Shown here: positions 48,456 through 59,177 of the stretch, piece after piece
How the letters are laid out: every line of letters starts with the position of its first letter
Numbering within the stretch: position 1 is the stretch's first letter
NCBI RefSeq assembly: GCF_963676685.1
Contig: NC_092350.1
Span: 37,662,873-37,726,872, forward strand
Direction: 5' to 3'
DNA length: 64,000 bases
Origin: Mytilus edulis
Taxonomy: Eukaryota > Mollusca > Bivalvia > Mytilida > Mytilidae
Notes under the pieces: generated by a model
Database searches by the model: none
What the model was told of the DNA's origin: nothing
The model's input: only the letters and a program-made list of their open reading frames with translations
Translations under genes and position numbers: made by a program

Positions 48456-49110
48456 AGTATCGGGATCGTTCGACCTGATTATATGTTCGCCCTAGGTTTG
48501 TTCGCACTGAGTTTGTTCGCCATGGTAATCCGTTCGCCCTGGGTTCGTTCGCCCTATTTTCATTTATGATATGTTTATGTTACATTAATGAAAGAAATAT
48601 ATATTTATATATATTAAAATGTATGTATATCTATTAACAGTTAAATACAGAATATTAATTAAATAAAATTCTTGGCTGCATTGTTACACTTCATTTTATA
48701 ATTACTTTTAATTACTGTTGATTGAATTTTTATTGCTGATTAGGTATGATTTGAAATCTTTGATATCACTGATTGGTATATGAATTGCCTTTGATGGATT
48801 AATAATGAAAATAACATTTTTCTCAAATAAAATAGTCAGCTTGGATGGGTAAAAACACTGATGTACAAATTGTTAGACATGAACTTATAATCTAGTAGCA
48901 GCTAGCTGTAGACAACATAATACATCGTAAATATTCGGCGAAATTGTAGACCGACTTCAACATATTTAATTAAATACACACAACACAACACTATAATAAA
49001 AAATAAAAATCAGGGCGAACATACCCAGGGCCAACAGGTATCAGGGCGAACGGTCTCAGGGCGAAACGGAACTAGGGCGAACCGAAATCAGGGCGGACGG
49101 ACCCGGATTC
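48456..49110. mobile_element. 655-bp TIR element with GTTCGCCCT arrays
   Basis: Exact 9-bp direct repeats ATTTTACAG flank it (48447-48455, 49111-49119). The termini are imperfect inverted repeats (GTATCGGGATCGTTCG.. against GAATCCGGGTCCGTCCG..), and each side carries five or six copies of GTTCGCCCTG, inverted relative to the other side. The middle is AT-rich and non-coding. A 9-bp duplication would fit Mutator-type elements; non-autonomous. Confidence 0.8.
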
Positions 49111-49119
49111 ATTTTACAG

Positions 49120-51543
49120 GAACCTGTGTGATATCCAGTAATGGCGGACAAAATAACGATAAGGTGTATAGCCCACCTTTTGTTGTAAAAAAAGGGGGGG
49201 GGGGTAAAATTCTAAAATAAAAATCATGTGTTTGTAAGAGCTGAAGAGACATGATCTTGTTCAAGACAGAATACAAAATAATTATTCTGCAACAAAAAAT
49301 GCAGGAAATAAAAATAACATGTAAGAGTAAACAAAACTGTTACAAGCAAAAATATACGTTCGTGGGCAAAGCTGCCTTGTGTTGCAACAGCTAAAAATTA
49401 GGTGTGTGCACCATGTTAGCTAGGTGCGATCTATACTGTTCAAACTTACTCCTGTTGTGTCGCCTCAGCCCTTTTTCGTTCCGATCTCCATCCACATTCT
49501 TTCGTTACAGCGCCATTGTTGTCGTCTTTCATTACTCCACACAGGAGAGCACAATTCGTGATGAGGCTACTCGTTCTTATATGGTAAACCACACCCACGA
49601 CCAACCGCAACCACGCTTACATTTTAATATAATAGCTGATTGGCTCGCACGTTTTAGTATGTGAACACCCTCTAACGTGATATTTTATTGGAAATACACG
49701 ATACGTTTTGTTATTTATTTTCAATGTCGATATCCAATCACAATTGCTGTTCCTTTCAGTGAGACTGGATAATCAATCCGAAAAGACAGAAGAGATAACA
49801 CATGAATTGGCTACTAAGTTGAAAAAGTCTCTGGCGCGACTTCATGGATTGATCAACCGGACACGAGGGAGAGGGCTGCTCTAGATCCTGAACACGAAGA
49901 TGAGGATTTCCTTTCAGGGTATTCCGGGAACAGACACTTGTTTTATTCGCATAAAAAAACAAGGCTTAGAAATGTCTTTGGTAAACAAATGTTGCTTTGA
50001 AAATAAGGCAAAATATTTTTTAATGGTAATGACCTAAACCTTGACATGAGTATTAATTTTGATACAATTTTGTTTAGCATGTTATATTTTTTTAAATACA
50101 CCTATCATTTAAGGTAAAGTTAAACCTTGTTTCCGAATCCGTTAGTAGGTTGAAATTTTTTTTAGTTATCTCTGTTCCTGTCTTTTTTTATTTTTACTCT
50201 GTCTAGTTTTGTTTTTCTTTTATTAGTCTATCTTCATTTTTTTTCCCAAGTTGCTCATCTTGTGTTTTTGTTTTACTCAAAACAACAGTCCTGCCTAATT
50301 TTTCAAATTTCATCCATTTTCGCATGTTGTCCGGTGTTTCATCTCGAGGATGTTTTGTCTGATTTACTTCCAACTTTTCAGATTTGAGATATGGATTGAA
50401 ATAAAAAAAAAAATAGGTTCGCCATAGCGGCAAATTGCTCCAATCTACAATAAGGTGACAATCGGGTTTAAAATTACTAAAACTTGCAGGCACTTTAATT
50501 GTTTTACAGTTTGAATGAATTCTTGTCTTAACCCTTTAAAAATGAAATCATAACCATAACCCAACCAATTTTATTGAAAGTTGAATCGTTACAAGGAGCT
50601 ACAATATTTATTCGTTATGGGTATAGTACCGTATAACTTGACAAGCACTAAAAATAAGAAATGCATATACAAGGTTGACGAAATCTTAATATTGGATACA
50701 ACTGGACGTAAACTTAATCAACATTTTTAGTTATGGCTGCTCCACCTGCATACCAAGTTCCATGATTTTAGGTGCCATAGTTCTTAGAACTGAGCATGGA
50801 AACAAACGCTCATTAGAATGATGATGCGGACATTGATGCCTCCCAATAGTTCACCTCGACTAAGAAGAGGCTTACTAAAATAAATACTTTTGAAAATACA
50901 CATCACTTTTTTCCAATAATTTTTAAAACTGATGTCCAGGTCATTAACAATACAGAACATGCATACATTGTTGGGGGGGGGGGGGGGGACAGGACCCATG
51001 GACCCATGACGCAAAAAGCATTTTCTGATACTAGCATATGCCCTTGTTGGTCCATACATTTATCCCAAATTAAGAAAAGGCGGGGGGTGTCAGTGAAAAA
51101 CTGATTTTTGTATCCTACATTGGACTATTGATGTCGTCCCTAGAGAGGGCATGTCGAGCTGTCATTTAAAAGTTGTTAATGGCTCTTATGATCTTATCCA
51201 TTAACTGTTTACATACATATGAACCCCCAATGTTTACATACACACACACACACACACACACACGAAGGGATACACCTCTGAAACTATTGTTTTGTAGTTG
51301 GAATCAGAGGTATATAATGTCTCTGTTGAAATTAATTCAATGTTTATTAGATTTTCCGCTTCTAAAATATCAAAATCAAATCAAATCAAATACTTTTACT
51401 GCCATATAAATCAAAAACATGATCTGTGACAAACATAAAATATATACATATATATAAACAATACAATATTTGAATAGCAGTTCTAATTATTGTTTTGGGT
51501 CTCCCGTCCTCAGTTCGACTGTCTTATAAAGGAAACTGTATTT
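49120..51543. other. Non-coding stretch with simple repeats
   Basis: Holds G runs at 49194-49204 and 50973-50988, a CA microsatellite at 51239-51263 and, at 51370-51391, CAAATCAAATCAAA-type repeats that look like a LINE 3' tail (minus strand) belonging to the fragment at 53452-53900. Open frames here (49404-49664, 50203-50493, 50784-51059) lack recognisable domains. Confidence 0.5.
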
Positions 51544-53443
51544 TTAGCTCACCTGGCCTAAAAGGCCATGTGAGCTTTTCTCATCACTTGGCGTCCGTCG
51601 TCGTCGTCGTCGTCGTCGACGTCGTCGTCTGTCGTCGTTAACAATTTTTCAAACATCTTCTCCTCTGAAACTACTGAATGGATTTGAATGAAACTTAGCA
51701 TGGTTGTTCCTTAGATTATCCTGCACAAAGTATGTGCTTAGATTTTTGATCCGTCAAAAAACATGGCCGCCGTTACTTAAAATATAACATAGGGGGCAAA
51801 TGCAGTTTTTGGCTTATATCTCAAAAATGAAAGCATTTAGAGCAAATCTGACTGGGGTAAAAATGTTCATTAGGTCAAGATCTATCAGCCCTGAAATTTT
51901 CAGATGAATCAAACAAACCATTGTTGGGTTGCTGCCACTTAATTGGTAATTTTAAGGAAATTTTGCAGTTTTTGGTCATTATCTTGAATATTATTATAGA
52001 TAAAGATAAACTGTTTACAGCAAAAATGATCAGCAAAGTAAGATCTACAAATAAGTTAATATTACCAAAATTGTCAATTGACCCCTTAAGGGGTTATTGT
52101 CCTTTAATGACAATTTTCACAATTTGTTCATCACATTTGCTAACTTTAAAAAATCTTCTCCTCTGAAACTACTGAATGTATTTGGATGAAACTTAGCATG
52201 ATTGTTCCTTAGATTATCCTGCACAAAGTGTGTGCTTCGATTTTTGATCCGTCAAAAAACATGGCCGCTGTTACTTAAAATAGAACATAGGGGTCAAATG
52301 CAGTTTTTGGCTTATATCTCAAAAACGAAAGCATTTAGAGCAAATCTGACATGGGGTAAAATTGTTCATTAGGTCAAGATCTATCAGCCCTGAAATTTTC
52401 AGATGAATCAAACAAACCATTGTTGGGTTGCTGCCACTTAATTGGTAATTTTAAGGAAATTTTGCAGTTTTTGGTCATTATCTTGAATATTATTATAGAT
52501 AAAGATAAACTGTTTACAGCAAAAATGATCAGCAAAGTAAGATCTACAAATAAGTTAATATGACCAAAATTGTCAATTGACCCCTTAAGGGGTTATTGTC
52601 CTTTAATGACAATTTTTCACAATTTGTTCATCACATTTGCTAACTTTAAAAAATCTTCTCCTCTAAAACTACTGAATGGATTTGGATGAAACTTAGCATG
52701 ATTGTTCCTTAGATTATCCTGCACAAAGTGTGTGCTTCGATTTTTGATCCGTCAAAAAACATGGCCGCTGTTACTTAAAATAGAACATAGGGGTCAAATG
52801 CAGTTTTTGGCTTATATCTCAAAAACGAAAGCATTTAGAGCAAATCTGACATGGGGTAAAATTGTTCATTAGGTCAAGATCTATCAGCCCTGAAATTTTC
52901 AGATGAATCAAACAAACCATTGTTGGGTTGCTGCCACTTAATTGGTAATTTTAAGGAAATTTTGCAGTTTTTGGTCATTATCTTGAATATTATTATAGAT
53001 AAAGATAAACTGTTTACAGCAAAATGATCAGCAAAGTAAGATCTACAAATAAGTTAATATGACCAAAATTGTCAATTGACCCCTTAAGGGGTTATTGTCC
53101 TTTAATGACAATTTTTTCACAATTTGTTCATCATATTTGCTAACTTTAAAAAATCTTCTCCTCTAAAACTACTAAACCAAATTCAACCAAACTTAGGCTA
53201 AATGAGTTTCAGAGTATCTAGTATAAATTTTATATTTCATTTCCTTGTATGTCAGAAACATAGCTCCTATGGCTAAAATAGAACATAGGAGAAAATGATT
53301 TTTTTTTTGCTTTTGAAGAAAATAGGACGATTCAAAGAACATTAATAAATTTTAAATAAATTTAAAAGCCAAAATAATCATTGATGAGAGATTTAACCAA
53401 AAAAATTAAGGTGAGCGATTCAGGCTCTTGAGAGCCTCTTGTT
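51544..53443 (+). mobile_element. Hairpin-ended element X with three 500-bp units
   Basis: Opens with the hairpin GCTCACCTGGCC TAAA GGCCATGTGAGC (about 51548-51575) and a GTC/GTCGTC run (51597-51625). Then come three tandem units with anchor CTTCTCCTCT at 51657, 52155, 52655 and a fourth partial at 53155, a spacing of 498-500 bp. Units two and three are nearly identical. It closes with the hairpin AGGCTCTTGAGAGCCT. Related copies are at 10499-12660 and 41706-42127. Probably a non-autonomous Helentron-type element (inference). No protein is encoded. Confidence 0.8.
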
Positions 53444-53451
53444 AATTTTAC

Positions 53452-53905
53452 TGTGAGATTTGGGGTTTATTAATATTTTAAGTTTGAGCATGTCATCTTT
53501 AGCAGCAGTATCTTTCCATTCTGAATTGATTTTCATGGAGTCGAAATGGGTTTTTTCCTATAAAAAGTTATGTTTAGGGTATTTGAGAAAGAAGTGTTTT
53601 TCGTCCTCTATCTCATTACAGAATATGCAGTATCTCTAATCTCGAAAGATCTTGAGATGTCGACCCTTTTCTTTTAAAAAAGTGTGTTCGTTTATTCTGA
53701 ATTGTTTTAATAGATTTCTGTAGTCAGAATGGTAATGTTTTGGGTAAAAAAAATCAAGATAATCTTAATATGTTTGTATAGGGATATTTTATTACTTTCA
53801 TTTAAGTTTGTTATCTTTTTTTCCAATAGATTATTGAAAAAGACATTGCGATTTAATTTGCTTGTTTATGTTATTAAATGCTGTACCTGTATTTTGTACA
53901 GTTGT
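53452..53905 (-). pseudogene. LINE ORF2 C-terminal fragment with zinc-knuckle motif
   Basis: On the minus strand, with frameshifts and stops, it reads NNLLEKKITNLN..KISLYKHI, then YRNLLKQFRINEHTF, KGRHLKIFRD, then RYCIFCNEIEDEKHFFLKYP. This order ('fRi..H....E.GR' followed by CxxC...EDEkHFLxxCP) is the tail of endonuclease/RT-type LINE proteins. Element X lies between this fragment and a LINE-like 3' tail at 51370-51391, so X probably inserted into the LINE. Confidence 0.7.
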
Positions 53906-54087
53906 TATTTAATTTCTGGATTAATATCTGTTAAAATATCTGATTTTTCCAAATCTGAGGTAATTATCTACTGTCTACTTATTCTTTGCAAAAATCTATC
54001 TCGGTCTCCGTGGATTCTATTTATTTTGCTTCTAATGCCAAAAGACGGAAATAACACACACTCCCATTGGATCGTACTTATTCGTGT

Positions 54088-54424
54088 ATAACTGCGATAG
54101 TTTTCATAAAATAAAGAAATAACGCGATAGTTTAAGAAAGTAACGCGATAGTTTTACAAAATAACACGTTAATAATTGAATAAATAATATCACGTTAATT
54201 ATGAAAACTAACGCGTTATAGCCTTGATAATTTTCCAAATTAATAACAAAAATGAAATATCGCGATAGTTTTGTATAATAATGCGTTAGTTTAGAAAACT
54301 AACGCGTTAAAATGGGGAAATAACGCGTTATTGTTGTAAAGTAACGCGATAGTTTAGTAAAATAACGCGTTATTAAAAATAACAAGATAGAATATCCCGC
54401 AAATGACACGAACGGCCACTCATA
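54088..54424 (-). repeat. Right terminal inverted repeat with CGCG motif array
   Basis: Mirror image of 16840-17172. Motif order and spacers correspond, for example ACTATCGCGATAT followed by a TTTTTG(C/T)TATT spacer in both. Ends in GAACGGCCACTCATA. Confidence 0.85.
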
Positions 54425-54500
54425 GTTTACCTCTTAGGGAGTCAAAACCATCATCCCTTTTATGAACATTTCTGGATCCGCCACAAATCTAACCCTAATC
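54425..54500 (+). repeat. Right half of the split dispersed repeat
   Basis: GTTTACCTCTTAGGGAGTC, AAAACCATCATCCC, TCTGGATCCGCCAC. Apparent continuation of 16740-16839; GTTTAC here is the second target-site copy. Confidence 0.55.
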
Positions 54501-54700
54501 CCCCGACCCCATTTTCCAGTACTGTCTCTGCTAACTATTATTAGTTGATAAGCCTCAAAGATACTTTGCATAATTTCGACTGTTTTTACAAACTTAATGT
54601 GTTTATCTTTAACTGTGTCATATTTGTTTTTATTCCTATCACAGTAAAGTTGGATTTGTCAATATCTGAGAAAATCATAATTCATTTAGTAACCAAATTC

Positions 54701-55143
54701 TCAGCAGGTCGCAGCTTTATACGACCGCAGATGTTGAACCCTGAACAGTTGGGGCAAGTATGGACACCGTGTGGTACAATGCCAGAGAGATCCATACTAG
54801 TAGACACAAGTTATTGTCCTGCAACTGAAAAATGCTTTTTTGGCCCTATTTTTACCCTTAATTCCTAGACTGTTTGCAAAGCAATTGAAATACTTATACA
54901 CAACTTATTGTCCTGAAACTAGATACATGCATGATTTGGCCCCTTTGGGCCCTTAATTCCTAAACCTTTGGGACCCGAGAACCCCCAAAATCAATCCCAA
55001 CCATCCTTTTGTGGTTATAAACATTGTGTTAAAATTTTAAAAGTTATTATCCGGAAACCATCTGTCTTCGGACGACGACAATGACGACGACGTGATACCA
55101 AAATACAACAATTTTTTTTGTTATTTTTGCGGTCGTATAAAAA
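54701..55143 (+). mobile_element. Bivalve element Y, copy 1
   Basis: Begins GGTCGCAGCTTTATACGACC and ends TGCGGTCGTATAAAA, giving subterminal inverted repeats (TTTATACGACCGC). The interior has a block with GGCCCTATTTTTACCC, one with CCCAAAATCAATCCC, and a GACGACGA run near 55070-55095. Same layout as copies 2 and 3. The 107-residue frame over its start is not a gene. Confidence 0.75.
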
Positions 55144-56825
55144 ATCGTTTTGAGGGCACTAGCTACGAGATGATATTCAATCATTAATGAAAGTGATATG
55201 GGGAAATGATTTAATAATACTTCGCTTTCAGCATCCCGTATGATTCAATTTTGTAAACATAGGCTGAGAAACATTGATGATGAATTATTCACTTGCAAGT
55301 GAATAATTCTTACTCAATGAATCCGTATTCATGATAACTTTAATTTAACCCCTTACCTAGAGATGGGTAACCGTTATGAATCAGGTAATATGAATAATAT
55401 GTGTATCATTTGCACATACATGAGGACTAAAGGGAACTTTATTTCAGCGTGCATACATTTAGTAATAGTAGCTAGCTTGTCGTGTTGTTAGGGAGGCCAG
55501 TGCCTTAAGAAAGATTTAGAACAAGTTCCAATCTGGATACTTTCTTTCTTATGATCACAAACAAGCTTCCGTCTAAGTTTGGTAGAAACGACAAGGATAG
55601 TTTTAAAAAGTTATTACAATTTCTAAAACTTTAACCACAGAGTGAATATTTGTTGACGCCACCGTCAAAGACGACGCCGACCACGGAATGTAGAATCGCT
55701 ATATCTCGATTTTTCGACAAAAGTCGAAAGCTCGACAATAAACAAACGTTTCAAAGTCAATAGACCATGACTGAGGGTCGTGTGCCAAATCATGAATCTC
55801 CATGGAATGAGATATGCCTATGCTTATTATACAACTGCATACCAAATACCATTGACTTATCATAAGTAGTTCCTTTTCAACAAACCTAAACAAAAACTAA
55901 ATAAATACATTTTTGTACATGTAAACTCAGCAAAACGTCAAAGTCAATAAACCATTACTGATGGGGCAGGGTCAAAGAATCTCCATAGTGATTAGATGTG
56001 CCAATGCTCATACAATTGCACACGCACACCAAGTTACATTGCCTACAACTATAGTTGTCTCCAATAAACTGACATAATCATGCACAAACCAATGCATGAA
56101 CAAAAATTCGTAATGGTTCCGCGGAACCCAGTGTCTCGCCTTCTTCTTTTCTGTTAATGGCAGGCTCAACAAAAATGAGGGAAAAAAATTATAAAAGTAA
56201 TCATTGTAGACGCCGCCGATGCCGAAAACAGCATACATGTCTTGCTTTTTGACTCCGTCAAGCGAGACAAAAACGATGTGACAAACATCTATCCAACTAA
56301 GTTCAAACGAAGTTGTTGAAAGCGATTGCATGAAGGCACTGGCTACGGTTACATGGAAATGTAACAATGATAAAATAATTATTGTTACATTGGAGACTAA
56401 TTGCCAGAATGCAGGGTTGGATTAATTACGAGGGTAACAATAATAATTGAGTCTACGGTACCATTGCGTTGTTGTTACATTAATGCACCCAATGGACGGC
56501 AAAAAAAAATCATATTATAACCTCTCATGCTTCCAACAATAATATTGGACGAAAATATAAACATCGCAGAGTAAAAAATATTTGTCACCTCAATCATGAA
56601 AGACATTGAAAGTTTCTTTAACTTCAAAAAGAGATAGTGCAGAATGGAGTTGTACAGTATACAATACAGACCGTCAGACGTGAATATTGCTGCATCACTC
56701 GTCTAGAGTTTAAAGTGGTAGTTCGCCAAAATGTGTCGGACTAAAACATGCTCCCCGGTGAAAAAACCTATACTCAGTGGATTTGTAGCCTGAACTGTCA
56801 TTGTTAATAAAAAGAAGAAAAAAAA
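55144..56825. other. Non-coding repeat-rich stretch
   Basis: Holds a perfect 26-bp palindrome at 55283-55308 and two blocks of an interspersed repeat with GACGCCACCGTCAAAGACGA (about 55656) and GACGCCGCCGATGCCG (about 56209). No gene: the 119-residue minus frame at 56008-56367 spans repeat sequence and has no domain. Confidence 0.5.
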
Positions 56826-56827
56826 AC

Positions 56828-58316
56828 AGATGCTCCGCAGGGCGCAGCTTTATAAGACTGCAGAGGCTGAACCCTGAGCAGTGTGGGCAAGTATGGACAC
56901 AGTATTTAAGCTTGATACAGCTCTGCATTTGGATTGTGATTAAATAGTTGACACAGCATAGGTTTCTGACACAGAATGAATGTGGTCTAAGAACTTAAAC
57001 TTAAAAACTTAATTTTCTTTAAATTGGACATTTACCTATTATGGTCCAATATCCAAAATCTAAATACATGGTTGAATTCAGCATATCATAGAATCCCAAG
57101 AATTCAATTTTTTATGAAATCTAATAATGTTCAATTTAAGACCCTCTAGACCTCAATGTGGATCAATTTGATAACCAGGCCCAAATATTAAAAATCTAAA
57201 TACATGGTTAGATTCAGAATATTGAAGAAAACCATATATTCAATTTTTGTTGAAATCAAACAAAGTTTAATTTTGGACCCCGATTTGGACCAACTTGAAA
57301 ACTGGGCCTATCATCAAAAATCTTAGTAGATATAGGAAGATGTGGTGTGAGTGCCAATGAGACAACTCTCCATACAAATAACAATTTAAAAAGTAAACCA
57401 TTATAGGTTAAAGTACGGCCTTCAACACGGAGCCTTGGATCACACCGAACAACAAGCTATAAAGGGCCCCAAAATTACTAGTGTAAAACCATTCAAACGG
57501 GAAAACCAACGGTCTAATCTATATAAAAAAACGAGAAACGAGAAACACGTATATATTACATGTTTAGATTCAGCATATCAAAAAACCCCAAGAATTCAAT
57601 TTTAGTTAAAATCAAACTAAGCTAAATTTTGGACCCTTTGGACCTTAATGTAGACCAATTTGAAAACAGGACCAAAAATTCAGAATCTAAATACACGGTT
57701 AGATTTCCCATATCAAAGAACCCCAATATTTCATTTTGGATGAAATCAAACAAATTTAATTTTGGACCCTTTTGGTCCCTAATTCCTAAACTGTTGGGAA
57801 CAAAACTTCCAAAATCAATCCCAACGTTCCTTTTGTGGTCATAAACCTTGTGTCTAAATTTCATAGATTTCTATTCACTTCTACTAAAGTTATGGTGCAA
57901 AAACCAAGAAAAATGCTTATTTGGGCCCCTTTTTGGCCACTCACTCCTAAACTGTTAGGACCAAAACTCCCAAAATCAATCCCAACCTTCCTTTTGTGTT
58001 CATAAACCTTGTGTTAAAATTTCATAGATTTCTATTTACTTATACTAAAGTTATTGTGCAAAACCAAGACAAATTTTTATTTGGGCCCTTTTTGGCCCCT
58101 AATTCCTAATCTGTTGGGACCAAAACTCCCAAAATCAATCCCAGCCTTCATTTTATGGTCATAAACCTTGTGATTAAATTTCATAGATTTCTATTTACTT
58201 AAACTAATGTTATAGTGTGAAAACCAAATGTCTTCTGACGACGACGTCGCCAACGACATACCAATATACGACTAAAAAAATTTCAATTTTCGCGTTCGTA
58301 TGAAAATGTTCTTTTC
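56828..58316 (+). mobile_element. Bivalve element Y, copy 2, with nested repeat
   Basis: Starts AGATGCTCCGCAGGGCGCAG. It contains repeated blocks of about 160 bp (TTTGGACC.. and TGGGCCCCTTTTTGGCC..CCCAAAATCAATCCCAACC), a GACGACGTC run near 58235 and an end resembling CGCGTTCGTATGAAAA. A GATGTGG-family repeat is inserted at 57326-57540. Opposing frames at 57622-57864 are repeat translations. Confidence 0.75.
57326..57540 (-). repeat. GATGTGG-family repeat, second subfamily
   Basis: AGGAAGATGTGGTGTGAGTG, CCAATGAGACAACTCTCCAT, GTACGGCCTTCAACACGGAG, then AACGGGAAAACCAACGGTCT. The longest copy of this subfamily here, inserted into element Y. Confidence 0.8.
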
Positions 58317-59177
58317 TATGCAAAAGTGACCTTGACCTATGATCTCAAAATCAATAGAATTGCCCCCTTTCTCTATATCTTCCTTCCTTTTAAGTTTCAA
58401 ATTCAAGTAAGCAAGGGAACACATTTAGAAGTTACCACATGGAAACAATTAAGCAAGTGACCTTTACCTTTAATATTTACCAAACACAACATAGCATGAA
58501 CAATTTAGCAAGTGACCTTTACCTTTGACATTTACCCAACACAACATAGCATAATGTTCCTTCCTTGTATCTTCTGTCTGTTTAAATTTTATTTCAATCA
58601 AGCAAGGGATAATCAAGTTATCATCTGCAAATGCTTTGTTTCAGATACAAGGACAGAGGAACTGACAAAACAATTCCTAAATTTTCAAAAGCATAAAACA
58701 AATGAAGGCTCAATATGGATAGATCCCTGAAATTGCCTGAATTAGTTTCTGCATCTTTTTGGTAATTGTATTGTCGGATTGCTACCTGGGAATCTTCAAC
58801 TGGATCTTACAGATAGATTCTCATGCCATGAACTCGAGTTTCTGCATATTGTGTAATTTTTAATAACCACATGTTTTCTTGACAAGTATTTGATAATTTA
58901 CATACACATCTAGCTGCAAAATTGAATATCAGAGTTTATATTATCAATAAAATGCTTGATACGGACATGGATAAATTTAAACCATATTCACCTCTTGCTA
59001 TGTTGTGCATATTTTCAAACACAGGAAGATAAGACAAAGATGATGACATGTAGGTACCTAGACAGTGATTATGACTCCTCCAAACAAAATATAGATACAG
59101 CACTGGTGTATACCCCAGGAAAGTTCAGATCAAATTGTGTTGATATATGGTTAAAAAAGTATCACAGGATATTAAAC
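58317..59177. other. Non-coding spacer
   Basis: No gene supported. CAAGTGACCTTTACCTTT blocks at about 58455 and 58510 form a small direct repeat. Confidence 0.45.

Larger units (their letters stand above)
16840..54424. mobile_element. Giant 37.6-kb TIR transposon carrying a KDZ/HMGXB3-like transposase gene
   Basis: The first 40 bp (AATGAGTGGCCGTTCATGTC...) and the reverse complement of the last 40 bp differ at only a few positions. Behind them, about 300 bp on each side are mirror-image arrays of AACGCGTTA / ATCGCG motifs in matching order, so each inverted repeat is about 330 bp. GGTTAC (16834-16839) and GTTTAC (54425-54430) directly outside are a plausible 6-bp target duplication with one change. 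A transposase-like multi-exon gene begins 230 bp inside the left repeat. The interior has accumulated satellites, SINE, LINE and hairpin-ended elements, which explains much of the size. The termini are well supported; that the unit moved as a whole is inferred. Confidence 0.8.

Noticed and set aside
53729-54091. 120-residue plus-strand frame just before the right inverted repeat
   Set aside because: It is antisense to the LINE fragment and very hydrophobic, as expected from reading a Lys/Asn-rich coding strand backwards.
16840-54424. Polinton/Maverick or herpesvirus-type giant element
   Set aside because: No capsid, integrase, DNA polymerase B or packaging ATPase frames are present; the only large gene is KDZ/HMGXB3-like.
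56008-56367. 119-residue minus-strand frame
   Set aside because: Spans interspersed repeat sequence and shows no family features.
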